Positions 20,629-29,108 of a stretch of 64,000 nt of DNA are shown here, in pieces. Source of the stretch: Cellvibrio sp. PSBB023 (GTDB taxonomy: Bacteria; Pseudomonadota; Gammaproteobacteria; Pseudomonadales; Cellvibrionaceae); contig NZ_CP019799.1 in the NCBI RefSeq assembly GCF_002007605.1, positions 1,488,001 to 1,552,000 on the forward strand, read 5' to 3'. The notes below the pieces were generated by a model. It ran no database searches. It saw nothing but the letters and a program-made list of their open reading frames with translations, and was not told where the DNA came from. Position 1 is the first letter of the stretch. Each line of letters starts with the position of its first letter. The translations under genes and the position numbers were made by a program.

Positions 20629-21489
20629 TTAGCGAAGGAAAAGGTGTCTTGTACACAACGCATAAATAGCACCGGCCACCAACCCGCCGACATGGGCCGC
20701 GTTGGCGACAGAGCCCGCAATAAAATAATCCACCACACCGGTCATACACAAAACCAACCAAAACAACATAAAACCAATCAGTGCGGAAGAGACGGCCACT
20801 AGCGGGTGTGGGCATATGCGTTGGCGCACAGCAATAAAACCCACCAGAGCATAAACCACCCCGGACATTCCGCCAAAGTTGGTGGCGCCGCTCCAAAAAT
20901 ATTGCGTCAGGTTAGAGGCCACGCCGGTAATCACTACAAATAGTAAAAATGCCCACTTTCCTTGCAGAATTTCCAGGCGACGCCCCAAGTCCCACATCCA
21001 TAAGCTGTTAAACAAAAAATGGAAAATACCAAAATGTAAAAAGATGGGCGTTAACAATCGCCATATTTCACCGCGACTTAGCGATTCAGCCACCGGAATG
21101 TCATAGTTATAGGCAAAGTCTTGAAATGTCATGAGGTGTAAATAGGCGCGGCCAATTTCTGTATTGACCAACAAGGCACCCAGCGCACTCAATGCAATCA
21201 ACGCGAGCACAACGGGTGTATAGAGTGCCTGAACAAGCAGTGATGGCTCTTGCGCATTGAATGTGGCGGCAGGCGCGACGGCGGTGTCAGCAGGCAATTG
21301 CGCGCGTCCATCCTCCAATTGCTGCAAAAAATCCTGCAACGCCGGAATCACAGCGGCATCAATAACAGCCAGGCACTGCTGGCCATTTTCCTCGGTAATG
21401 CGATGTTCAAGACCACGCTCACGCAAATAACGGCTGAGTGCACTTAAATCCTGATCCAATGAAAAATATTTTACGGCGATCCAGTTCAA
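20629..21489 (-). CDS. glpG: Rhomboid family intramembrane serine protease (GlpG-like)
   Basis: A 286-residue membrane protease. Residues 1-70 form the soluble N-terminal domain seen in GlpG, followed by six membrane segments. The catalytic serine is in GGMSGVVYAL and the histidine in NAAHVGGLVAG; the L1-loop motif W-x-R is present as GEIWRLLTPIFLHFG. Rhomboids cleave membrane proteins within the bilayer. The start appears to be a TTG at 21489 without a strong ribosome site, and no in-frame ATG precedes the core. Just upstream lies a 21-base tandem repeat. Identity is firm; the start is less so. Confidence 0.9.
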   Translation of the reverse strand: MNWIAVKYFSLDQDLSALSRYLRERGLEHRITEENGQQCLAVIDAAVIPALQDFLQQLEDGRAQLPADTAVAPAATFNAQEPSLLVQALYTPVVLALIALSALGALLVNTEIGRAYLHLMTFQDFAYNYDIPVAESLSRGEIWRLLTPIFLHFGIFHFLFNSLWMWDLGRRLEILQGKWAFLLFVVITGVASNLTQYFWSGATNFGGMSGVVYALVGFIAVRQRICPHPLVAVSSALIGFMLFWLVLCMTGVVDYFIAGSVANAAHVGGLVAGAIYALCTRHLFLR

Positions 21490-21494
21490 AAGAG

Positions 21495-21578
21495 AGTCCC
21501 ACTACTAAAAAGAAGTTTCACGATGAAAAAAGAAAGCTCCACTATGGAAAAAGAAAATTCCACTATGAAAAGTTACGC
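21495..21578. repeat. 21-base tandem repeat, about four copies
   Basis: Units begin at 21495, 21516, 21537 and 21558, the last partial. They share a pattern like TTCCACTATGAAAAAAGAAAG, with several substitutions between copies. The array fills the spacer between the phosphoesterase stop and the rhomboid start. It is degenerate, has no spacers and is unrelated to CRISPR. Confidence 0.7.
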
Positions 21579-21598
21579 AAAACGATGCGCATCGCGAA

Positions 21599-22609
21599 TC
21601 AGGGGTCAACATAGACCCACACAAATTTATCCTGCTGCAATTGTGCCTCACCATCCATGCGATATGCCACCAAGCGACCAAATTTAACCGCACTGTAATC
21701 CAGACAGGCCAAATTGGGAGCAATGGGACGGGGGCTTCCGGTAAGCCAGTAATGCCCCACAAAGAGCGGCGGTTGCTGTTGGTCGTAACAAACCATTTGC
21801 GAGCGATGCTCCGCCGCAATGTCCGCCGTAGCAATATGTTCAGGCAAGGGGTCTGGCTGAAATAATAATTGGCCGTAGGTTTTTGCATCCGGCACCCAAA
21901 ACTTGGTGCGAAACGCATGGCGAACATAACCGTCGGAGGACACCATTTCCTCGCCATCTGGCAAGGGTAAATCGATACCGCCAGTCAGCCGCATACGGGT
22001 GCGCGCCTCAAGGCTACCCTTGCAGGATGATCGCTCAACAAATGCCCAATCAATACGCCCATCACCATAGCGAGCGCGATGCTGGTCGATTAACGACTGA
22101 TCCCAGCAGGCATGCACCGCGCGAAATACCTGATGTGTCACAGGATGCGCAATTTCCAAAAATAGCGGCAAACTAGCAAACCAGTCCATAAACGCACGCC
22201 ATTCATGGGGGTAGCGGGAAAATTGTTGCAGAGTTTCGGCAATCTGGCGCGCTGCCGCCGGGGTGTGTGCCCGCAGGTATTCGCTGGCACCGGGGGCAAT
22301 GGGTGTACAGTAGCTCATTGCATTAAATTCATGGTTGCCAAGAATCATCTGCGCACTGCCCTGCTCGACCATAGTGCGCACCAAATGCAAAGCTTCGCGG
22401 ATTCGCGGCCCCCTATCGACTACATCACCCAGAAAGATTGCCTGGCGCGATGCATGACGATAAACACCGCGAATTTTTTTATAGCCCATCATTTCCAGCA
22501 AGCGGGCAAGGGTTTGCGCGCAGCCATGGATATCGCCAATCAAATCATAGCCGTAAGCTTCGCCAAGCCTGGCGGTTATCGGTATTGGCGACGACGAGCC
22601 TGCCCCCAT
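21599..22609 (-). CDS. Calcineurin-like metallophosphoesterase
   Basis: A protein of about 336 residues with the metallophosphoesterase motifs in order: DLIGDIHGCAQTL, FLGDVVDRGPRIREAL, LGNHEFNAM and a late GHYW. This is the PrpE/Ap4A-hydrolase-like branch, so a dinucleotide polyphosphate or phosphoprotein substrate is possible but not shown. The ATG at 22609 overlaps the end of the NAD kinase gene. A longer GTG start at 22633 is also possible, but 22609 avoids a 23-base overlap. Co-transcription with nadK is likely. Confidence 0.85.
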   Translation of the reverse strand: MGAGSSSPIPITARLGEAYGYDLIGDIHGCAQTLARLLEMMGYKKIRGVYRHASRQAIFLGDVVDRGPRIREALHLVRTMVEQGSAQMILGNHEFNAMSYCTPIAPGASEYLRAHTPAAARQIAETLQQFSRYPHEWRAFMDWFASLPLFLEIAHPVTHQVFRAVHACWDQSLIDQHRARYGDGRIDWAFVERSSCKGSLEARTRMRLTGGIDLPLPDGEEMVSSDGYVRHAFRTKFWVPDAKTYGQLLFQPDPLPEHIATADIAAEHRSQMVCYDQQQPPLFVGHYWLTGSPRPIAPNLACLDYSAVKFGRLVAYRMDGEAQLQQDKFVWVYVDP

Positions 22610-22610
22610 A

Positions 22611-23510
22611 TTACTCTCGCAACAAATGCCCACCCCAGCCTAACTTGGAGCGGCAGCGTTGATAGAAGTTGTAATCCAGAGGATGAAGCAACTCCAGCAG
22701 TTGGTCTTTTTTGCGGATGCAAATTTCATCGCCTGTCTGCACTTCTACGTGGGAACTGCCATCACAGGTCACCATTGGCTCGGCGCGATTGTGTTCGCCA
22801 ACGCGAATACTGATCTCGCTGTTGCCGGCCACCACAATGGGGCGACTACTCAGGGTATGGGGATTCATGGGAACCACCACAATAGCATCCAGCGTAGGGT
22901 GCAGGATCGGCCCACCACCGCTGAGTGAATAGGCTGTAGACCCCGTCGGGGTGGCAACAATCACCCCATCCGAGCGCTGACTGGTAACAAACACACCATC
23001 CACATAGATCTCAAATTGCAACATATGGATGAACTTGCCGGGGTGTAACACTACGTCGTTAAGCGCGTCGGCAGAATCAATAAACTGGCCATCGCGTTTG
23101 ACTTCCATATCCAGCAAAAACCGTTTTTCCGAGGTAAATTTACCCGAAAGCACTTCATTCACTTTGTTTTCAATATCTTCCGGGGTAATGTCGGTCAAAA
23201 AACCCAAGCGCCCGCGATTAACACCCAACAGCGGCACCTGATACTTGGCCAGTGCCCGCGCGCCGCGTAGCAAACTGCCATCGCCACCCACCACAATCAC
23301 CAGGTCACAGACCTGACCGAGGGTTTCCATATCCATGACTTGTTGTGCAGCGGCAACCATTCCCTCATCGGTGATTAATGCGGCTGTCTCCGCCTCCAGC
23401 ACAAATGCTTTGTTGCGCTGCTGTAAAAATCGGATAAGCCGCTTGAGGGAATACACCGCGCGCTCGTTGTTGAGGTGACCAATCAGGCCAATAGTTGAAA
23501 AATGAGTCAT
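22611..23510 (-). CDS. nadK: NAD kinase
   Basis: A 299-residue enzyme that phosphorylates NAD to NADP. Motifs: VVGGDGSLLRGARAL (GGDG), NRGRLGFLTDI, and the second conserved region DGVIVATPTGSTAYSLSGGG, all family hallmarks. The start chosen is the ATG at 23510 (MTHFSTIGLIGH), which aligns with the usual N-terminus; the reading upstream adds 11 residues with no ribosome site. It is divergent from the DUF1853 gene across about 90 bases. The phosphoesterase gene overlaps its 3' end. Confidence 0.97.
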   Translation of the reverse strand: MTHFSTIGLIGHLNNERAVYSLKRLIRFLQQRNKAFVLEAETAALITDEGMVAAAQQVMDMETLGQVCDLVIVVGGDGSLLRGARALAKYQVPLLGVNRGRLGFLTDITPEDIENKVNEVLSGKFTSEKRFLLDMEVKRDGQFIDSADALNDVVLHPGKFIHMLQFEIYVDGVFVTSQRSDGVIVATPTGSTAYSLSGGGPILHPTLDAIVVVPMNPHTLSSRPIVVAGNSEISIRVGEHNRAEPMVTCDGSSHVEVQTGDEICIRKKDQLLELLHPLDYNFYQRCRSKLGWGGHLLRE

Positions 23511-23598
23511 AAGTACCACTGAGAGCGCTAATGAAAAGGGCAAAAGCCGAGGTGTCTGTGGGTTATTATAGCGCTCATCGTCGATAAGACTTAAGTTT

Positions 23599-24618
23599 AT
23601 GCAAATTGCATCTATTGCTGAATCCGAGCCGTTTTACCAACTTCGTCATCTTGCTGTGCGCGATTTAGCCTGGTGCTGCCTGAGCGCCCCCCTGCTACAA
23701 GCGCTGCCACAGAGTGAAGCACAAATCCTGCCATTGGACACAGGAGACCTCTGGCCCTGGTTGCATAAGCTGGATAAAGATCCGACCACGCTGCTCACTG
23801 CGCTGGCAAGTGTCAAAAGTACCCGGCTGGGAATTTATTATGAAACCCTCTGGCGTTTTTATTTTTCGCACAACCCGGACTGGCAGTTACTGGCACACAA
23901 TTTACCGATCAATCGCGGCAAAGCTACCCTCGGCGCCTTTGATTTTTTATGCAAACAGGGCAATGACTTCTGGCATATAGAAACGGCGGTGAAATTTTAT
24001 TTGTGCGCAACACGCGACCCGCAGCAAGCAATCGACTGGCGATTCTGGATTGGCCCCAACAGCAATGATCGACTTGATTTAAAACTGGCGCGCTTGTGCG
24101 ACCATCAATTACCACTGCATACAACCCCGGAAGGTCGCAACGCATTGCAAACACATTTCCCGCACGCAACGCACTGGAAAAGCGGGCTTTGCATGCAGGG
24201 TTATTTGTTTTCGCCCGCGCCAATAAACCTGAATCCAGTGGCATTGAGTCGCACAGAAGTAATGCCTCACTTTATTCGGCCACACCATAATCACCCTTCT
24301 CATGGCATGGGATTCTGGTGGCATTTGCGCGATTTCTTGCACATCAACACAACAACTAAGGATATAACGGCGGATACAGTGTGGATCGCCTTACAACGAA
24401 TCCAATGGTTTTCACCGGTGCAATTAAGCGATGCAGAATTAACAACGGAAGCGCACTTATTCAATGACAAGCTGTGCCAGCAAGTACAACAAACAAAACG
24501 GCCGCTAATGATAGCGGCCGTTAAAAAGCGCAGATCAGATAGCAGCGAGGATATTGTCTGGCGAGAAGTGCTGCGCGGTATTGTGGTGCCTGATGATTGG
24601 CCCGCAACACTGGAATAG
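23599..24618 (+). CDS. DUF1853 family protein
   Basis: A 339-residue protein with the family's N-terminal RDLAWCCLSAPLL and, further on, a region like GKATLGAFDFLCKQGNDFWH followed by ETAVKFYL, typical of DUF1853. That pattern resembles a nuclease-like fold (E-x-K), but activity is unknown. It is divergent from nadK. Its 3' end lies a few bases from the convergent rhodanese gene, with no clear terminator between. In Pseudomonas I recall the same gene beside nadK. Confidence 0.85.
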   Translation: MQIASIAESEPFYQLRHLAVRDLAWCCLSAPLLQALPQSEAQILPLDTGDLWPWLHKLDKDPTTLLTALASVKSTRLGIYYETLWRFYFSHNPDWQLLAHNLPINRGKATLGAFDFLCKQGNDFWHIETAVKFYLCATRDPQQAIDWRFWIGPNSNDRLDLKLARLCDHQLPLHTTPEGRNALQTHFPHATHWKSGLCMQGYLFSPAPINLNPVALSRTEVMPHFIRPHHNHPSHGMGFWWHLRDFLHINTTTKDITADTVWIALQRIQWFSPVQLSDAELTTEAHLFNDKLCQQVQQTKRPLMIAAVKKRRSDSSEDIVWREVLRGIVVPDDWPATLE

Positions 24619-24622
24619 CAGA

Positions 24623-25756
24623 TCAATGACCGGGAACCACCACTCCATCGCGCAGCAAATAATTTTGTGTGTCCATTAAAAACTGTGCCTGGCGTGCGGG
24701 CGCAAACAACTGCGCACAATTATCCAGCGCAAGAATGTTATAGCCTTGCTGTGCAAGCAAATAGGCTGCTGCCCGGCTTCGACGCCCGGTATCGCAATAA
24801 AATACATAGCGATTTTCTTTGTTGAGCAAGCGCGCCTTAATCGCCAGGATATTGAGCGGTATGTTCACCGCCTGCGGCAAATGACCTTCGCTGTATTCTT
24901 CATCGCTGCGCACATCAACCGCAATAACACCATCGGCAAGGCTCGCGGGCAACTCATTAAAAGCCAGTGTAGCAACCACTGGCTCTTTCAATAACCGGTA
25001 AAAATCCTGTTTTTCCAAACGCATCAATACACCATCGGTACGCATCATAACGGTTGCATTACGCGCAGCTTCATTGACCAATGCATCCTCACCAAAACAG
25101 CGACCAATACCAATGGTTGCCAAGTGTTCACGCTTATTATCCTGATGACGCGTTACATCCGCCTCGCCCTCTTTAATAAAATAGCACTGATCGCCAATTT
25201 CCCCCTGGCGAATAATGACATCGCCCGCGTAAACAACCTGCGGGGTCAGGCGCGAAAAAATATGTTCAACATTTAATGGCGGCACTTTGAAAAATAAATT
25301 GGAGCGAAGCACTGTCATCATCCAATCTATGTCTTCATCAAAATCGCGCTCACGAGCAATATTCAATTGCAGGTAATCCGCGACCTGACTCCAGGTCAGC
25401 AACTTGTCTAACTGCTCACTGTTAATACGCAAAAGGCTGCAATCCGTTTCTGCAACCGCCGTGACCTGGCGCGGCTGTTGATGGGCAATAGGGAACAATG
25501 AAGATCGGCCTTTAACCAGTATTTGCGTAGCATCCTGCGCGATCAGGTTCACATCGCCATGCAATAAATACACATGCTGCTCGTCGTAGTTACCCGCACT
25601 AAATAATGTCTGCCCGGCGCAGACAGTTTCCAGCAGGGATTTATCCAGCAGCGCCAGCAAATGGCTTTCACTCATGTCTTTTAACGGCACCAGCGTGCGC
25701 GTTAAATTCAAATCGAATTCAACAGGTGGTAATTGCAGTGTTTTTTGAGCTTGCAT
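24623..25756 (-). CDS. Tandem cyclic-nucleotide-binding domains fused to rhodanese
   Basis: A 377-residue protein. Two cNMP-binding domains lie at about 25-135 and 150-270; the second has the phosphate-binding cassette GEIGDQCYFIKEGEADV and GIGRCFGEDALVNEAARNAT. A C-terminal rhodanese domain at about 285-370 has its cysteine in FYCDTGRRSRAAAY. It may link a cyclic nucleotide signal to sulfur transfer or redox; the substrate is unknown. The ATG at 25756 has AAGGAT seven bases upstream, so the longer reading to 25795 is rejected. The PLP-enzyme gene upstream ends inside that rejected extension. Confidence 0.88.
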   Translation of the reverse strand: MQAQKTLQLPPVEFDLNLTRTLVPLKDMSESHLLALLDKSLLETVCAGQTLFSAGNYDEQHVYLLHGDVNLIAQDATQILVKGRSSLFPIAHQQPRQVTAVAETDCSLLRINSEQLDKLLTWSQVADYLQLNIARERDFDEDIDWMMTVLRSNLFFKVPPLNVEHIFSRLTPQVVYAGDVIIRQGEIGDQCYFIKEGEADVTRHQDNKREHLATIGIGRCFGEDALVNEAARNATVMMRTDGVLMRLEKQDFYRLLKEPVVATLAFNELPASLADGVIAVDVRSDEEYSEGHLPQAVNIPLNILAIKARLLNKENRYVFYCDTGRRSRAAAYLLAQQGYNILALDNCAQLFAPARQAQFLMDTQNYLLRDGVVVPGH

Positions 25757-25785
25757 AGCAACATCCTTAGGGTGAAAGCCGATTA

Positions 25786-26766
25786 TCAAGGGCAATTAAA
25801 ACCGCGCCGCCCCTGCAAACCACCGGTGTGAATCGCAACAAGCCGCGAGCCTCGCGGCCAATAGCCTTGTTGCGCGAGGGAACTGATCCCCCAAACCATT
25901 TTTATTGTATAAACCGGATCAAGGGGAATGCCCGTCTCACACTCAAACCCCTGCCAGAACGCAAACATCATTGCGCTCATTTTTTTAGCGTAACCACCGC
26001 CATGAAAGCCCGATATCAAGCGCCAATTTTCAGCGAGAGCTGATGCGGAAGCCGGTGAGGTAAATGCACCCTCATGCCAGTCGCGCCACAAGGCATCATA
26101 GAAGGCAGCAACATTCCCACCCAAATCACCCGCGCCTTTGAGCACCGAAAACCCCACAACCGGTTTGCGTCGATCCACGCCCGCCGCCAACCCGGCCAAA
26201 CTGGTTCCGGTTCCAACGGGAAGGCAAACCGCCGAATAATCACCGCCGGTTTGCTGTTCCAGCGCAGCTCCCAGTAACTGCATACCGCGCGCGCCCAACA
26301 GGTTAGCGCCGCCTTCCGGGATAAGATACGACGCACCATAACGCGCCTGCAAATCAGCCAACCAATCGGCGGCTGTTTTTCGATCATAGTCAGCGCGACT
26401 AATGAAAACCAGCTTCATCCCCCGGGCCTGGGCATCCTGCAGGGTTGGACTCAAATGTGCAGGTCGCTCACCGCGAATCACCCCTATTGCATGCATTCCA
26501 TAGCGATGGGCTGCCGCCGCCAGTGCATGCAAGTGGTTCGAGTAGGCGCCGCCAAAACTGATGACCTGCTGAACACCCTGCGCACGCGCTTGCTGTAAGT
26601 TAAAGAACAATTTATAAAACTTATTGCCCGACAACTGCGCATCCAATAAATCGTCGCGCCTGATCCACAATTCAATGCCCTGTCGGGCTAGCAATGCCGT
26701 TGTCGCTCGTTGCAACGGCACCGCAAGAGCAGCATTCAATAACTGCTGTGCGGTATCTATAACCAC
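25786..26766 (-). CDS. PLP-dependent ACC deaminase / D-cysteine desulfhydrase family enzyme
   Basis: A 326-residue fold-type II PLP enzyme. The lysine is in QLSGNKFYKLFFNL at about residue 50. SFGGAYSNHLHALAAA supplies phosphate and cofactor contacts, and PVGTGTSLAGLAAG is the phosphate-binding glycine loop. It resembles the ACC deaminase/D-cysteine desulfhydrase family, and true ACC deaminase cannot be told from desulfhydrase here. The start is a GTG at 26766 with AGGA seven bases upstream. The next gene down is the cNMP-rhodanese protein, so a role in sulfur amino acid breakdown is a fair guess. Confidence 0.85.
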   Translation of the reverse strand: MVIDTAQQLLNAALAVPLQRATTALLARQGIELWIRRDDLLDAQLSGNKFYKLFFNLQQARAQGVQQVISFGGAYSNHLHALAAAAHRYGMHAIGVIRGERPAHLSPTLQDAQARGMKLVFISRADYDRKTAADWLADLQARYGASYLIPEGGANLLGARGMQLLGAALEQQTGGDYSAVCLPVGTGTSLAGLAAGVDRRKPVVGFSVLKGAGDLGGNVAAFYDALWRDWHEGAFTSPASASALAENWRLISGFHGGGYAKKMSAMMFAFWQGFECETGIPLDPVYTIKMVWGISSLAQQGYWPRGSRLVAIHTGGLQGRRGFNCP

Positions 26767-26775
26767 CTGATGTTC

Positions 26776-28152
26776 CTATCGCCGACTATCCGCCACCAAA
26801 CCAAGAGCCACAGACTGATGCTGCGCACAGCGATCGCTCTCACCCGGGTGAAATTCTAGCGGAGTTTCGATGATTGGGATGCCTCTGTTACAAGCTTTGC
26901 CACGAGCATCCACCGCATTGCAACAAGGCAATTGATGATGCGCCAGCCACGCCAGATAAACCGACTCACTCACCCCGGCCTTGCGCGCGGCATAGGCGCT
27001 GGGATCTTCCAAATAGACACCAATGTCGTCGAGCGGAATAGCGACCTCACCCAAGCCTGGCAGGAAGGTCACTAAATTTACGCCAGCTTTCACTAATCGT
27101 CCGAGCAGTTGATCGCCACTGTTTTTCAAAAGTTGCTGATTATCCTGCTTGAGCTGGACAATCTCTTCCTTGAGTGTGCTTTCATTTTGGTGGCGATAAA
27201 ACAGCTCTACCTCGCGCATATCCAGCATTTCGCGTAACTCGGCAGTAGCCGCCCGAATCTTGGCATCCAACTCCAATGCAAAGTTTTCCTGCATCAACTG
27301 CAACTGACTGGACTCTCCTTGCTGCGCCGCCTTGAGCTTGTGAGCAAAATATTCACGCATGCCTTCCACCTTGGCGGCCTGGGTATCCAGCGTGTCTTTC
27401 AGGATTTTGTTGCGATCCGATAAATCCTGATTGTCTTGCACCAACTGCTGAAGCTTTTGTTGATAGGCCAAAACGCGCTGCTGATGCTCCTGCTGCAAAC
27501 TGTGTAGCCTGGCCTGCTTCTGGCTCATCAGCGTTGCTATATGCAAGCTCTGCTCTTTGGTGAGCTGCTCCACTTGTTTAGCCAACTCTGCGCTGTAGTA
27601 GTCGTGCAGCCGCTGCTCCAGCGCGGCTTGCTCGCGAGCAACATCTTCTTTGCTGTGGTGCGGAGCAATTGCTTCGCGCGAAGAGCGCTCAACCGGAGGC
27701 TTGGTCGACTTCACCACAAACCCCAGACGATTAGTCTTTATTGCATCGCGAATCGCAATAAAACTGTTGTTGCCCACCTGCATAGAGGGGTCCCACAGAT
27801 TCTTTTGGTGCCAGGCTACCGGGCACTGACTGTAGCAAACCAATCGCACAGCACCAGCCCCCATATCGGGGCCGGTCCCAGCCGAGCCCAATAGCTGCTG
27901 TAGAGGCACATTCCAACGCCGGTCAACCATGCCCTGCTCGTCAAAACTGACCAGGAAAAACACCAACCCTGTGACCGCCAGAGTAGGCCCAATCTGCACA
28001 TAGGCCGCTTTTACTGATGTACCTGCGAAGTCGGGGATTGGGATAAAACCATCGAGAATGGCTTCAAACTCGGTATACAGCAACTCACGCGTGATTCGCT
28101 CACGGCCAAATAGAAAAACCGCTTCAAATGGGGGGACAGTGGGGTGTGACAT
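26776..28152 (-). CDS. Coiled-coil protein with C-terminal Cys cluster, unknown function
   Basis: A 458-residue protein I cannot name. Residues 1-150 form a globular domain (FEAVFLFGRERITRELLYTE; AYVQIGPTLAVTG). Residues about 180-355 are a strongly predicted coiled coil rich in Gln, Glu, Leu and Lys. A short hydrophobic stretch (VTFLPGLGEVAIPLDDIGVY) follows. The C-terminus has CCNAVDARGKACNRGIP and a later RCAQHQ, a Cys/His set that could bind zinc. The ATG at 28152 begins MSHPTVPPFEA; the longer reading lacks a ribosome site. It is 10 bases upstream of the PLP enzyme start on the same strand. Confidence 0.75.
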   Translation of the reverse strand: MSHPTVPPFEAVFLFGRERITRELLYTEFEAILDGFIPIPDFAGTSVKAAYVQIGPTLAVTGLVFFLVSFDEQGMVDRRWNVPLQQLLGSAGTGPDMGAGAVRLVCYSQCPVAWHQKNLWDPSMQVGNNSFIAIRDAIKTNRLGFVVKSTKPPVERSSREAIAPHHSKEDVAREQAALEQRLHDYYSAELAKQVEQLTKEQSLHIATLMSQKQARLHSLQQEHQQRVLAYQQKLQQLVQDNQDLSDRNKILKDTLDTQAAKVEGMREYFAHKLKAAQQGESSQLQLMQENFALELDAKIRAATAELREMLDMREVELFYRHQNESTLKEEIVQLKQDNQQLLKNSGDQLLGRLVKAGVNLVTFLPGLGEVAIPLDDIGVYLEDPSAYAARKAGVSESVYLAWLAHHQLPCCNAVDARGKACNRGIPIIETPLEFHPGESDRCAQHQSVALGLVADSRR

Positions 28153-28408
28153 AGGCGGGAATCTCAAGCCTGGCGTAGGACGGTTTGAGTATAGGAAATC
28201 AGACGCCAGAAAAACGTGAACAACCACGCGCCAGTTGGACTTTTCAGCGGATTTGCGGCCTATTCGACGAAATCAGATAGAAAGGATCAGGCAGCGAAAA
28301 CTGCCGGTTATAGCGATGAATACAAAGCGGTGGAAAAGTTATGAAAGGCAATTGTTTGCGAGGGAAATCAACAAGCGCCATGCAGCCAAACGCTGCAGGT
28401 GCTTTTTA

Positions 28409-28492
28409 TCAGATGTCTGAATAGTCTTCGTAGAAGTCATCATCGGCATCGTCATACTGGATATCCAGTAAATCTTCAACATAGTCTTGCAT
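28409..28492 (-). CDS. Possible 27-residue acidic peptide
   Basis: An ORF from ATG at 28492 to TGA at 28409 translates to MQDYVEDLLDIQYDDADDDF plus YEDYSDI. It has 11 Asp/Glu-rich positions in a row of acidic and aromatic residues and no Lys or Arg. The ATG is preceded by AAGGAG at 28497-28502, the strongest ribosome site in this area. A GCAGC-GCTGC hairpin lies just after the stop. It resembles a RiPP precursor or regulatory micropeptide in size only, and no modifying enzyme is adjacent. It could be chance. Confidence 0.5.
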   Translation of the reverse strand: MQDYVEDLLDIQYDDADDDFYEDYSDI

Positions 28493-28627
28493 GGGTATCT
28501 CCTTGGTTTAGTTCCGGTTATGTACGCTATTGAATGGACAAGCAGATCAATTGCTTGTTCCCAAGATTACACCGTACAAGGAGCAAACTACCAATGAGAT
28601 ATGACAATTTTATGTCAATGCATAAAG

Positions 28628-28656
28628 AAAAAGCCCGCAACCAGTGCGGGCTTTTT
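28628..28656 (-). terminator. Terminator after tRNA-Asp
   Basis: AAAAAGCCCGCA pairs exactly with TGCGGGCTTTTT around a five-base loop, seven bases beyond the CCA end of tRNA-Asp. It ends the tRNA-Val/tRNA-Asp transcript. Confidence 0.9.
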
Positions 28657-28662
28657 GTATAG

Positions 28663-28739
28663 TGGCGGACCGGACGGGGCTCGAACCCGCGACCTCCGGC
28701 GTGACAGGCCGGCATTCTAACCGACTGAACTACCGGTCC
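28663..28739 (-). tRNA. tRNA-Asp(GTC)
   Basis: A 77-base cloverleaf. The acceptor GGACCGG pairs with CCGGTCC, with discriminator G and an encoded CCA. The anticodon stem CCGGC/GCCGG holds the loop CTGTCAC, giving anticodon GTC. The T-arm has GGTTCGAGCC. It follows tRNA-Val by 59 bases on the same strand. Confidence 0.97.
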
Positions 28740-28798
28740 GCATGCTTCTCAAACTGAGTATTTTGCTTTAATGCCCTTGTTCATGAGAGCGCAAAATG

Positions 28799-28874
28799 TG
28801 GTGGGCGGTACAAGACTCGAACTTGTGACCCATGCCTTGTAAGGGCATTGCTCTACCAACTGAGCTAACCGCCC
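28799..28874 (-). tRNA. tRNA-Val(TAC)
   Basis: A 76-base cloverleaf. The acceptor GGGCGGT pairs with ACCGCCC, discriminator A, encoded CCA. The anticodon stem ATGCC/GGCAT holds CTTACAA, giving anticodon TAC. D-arm TAGCTCAGTTGGTAGAGC and T-arm GTTCGAG are standard. It is first of the two tRNAs. Confidence 0.97.
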
Positions 28875-28891
28875 CTCGTTGAGAGGTGCGC

Positions 28892-28919
28892 ATTCTATCG
28901 AATCTGGACTTGGTGTCAA
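28892..28919 (-). promoter_or_regulatory. Sigma-70-type promoter of the tRNA pair
   Basis: On the minus strand TTGACA (28914-28919) and TAGAAT (28892-28897) are 16 bases apart, about 18 bases upstream of tRNA-Val, with a GC-rich GCGCACC discriminator typical of stringently controlled stable RNA promoters. Confidence 0.8.
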
Positions 28920-29108
28920 ACATTTTTAAGCAAAAAATATAAACTTTTTTGATTTTGTATAAAAGAAAGGCGGAAGCGAATAAAAAGCCAGCAGAGTGAT
29001 TCAAATTCACCCCGACACAAGCATCACCCTTGAATTGCATTCGATATATTGAGGCACAGCGAGTAAATTATCGACCTTAGCCACAGAGCGACAGCACAGC
29101 AATAACCC

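Noticed and set aside
21495..21578. CRISPR-like repeats
   Set aside because: Direct tandem repeats with no spacers and poor identity.
28235..28420. 61-residue plus-strand ORF in the spacer
   Set aside because: No ribosome site, no recognisable domain, and it overlaps the better-supported minus-strand acidic ORF.
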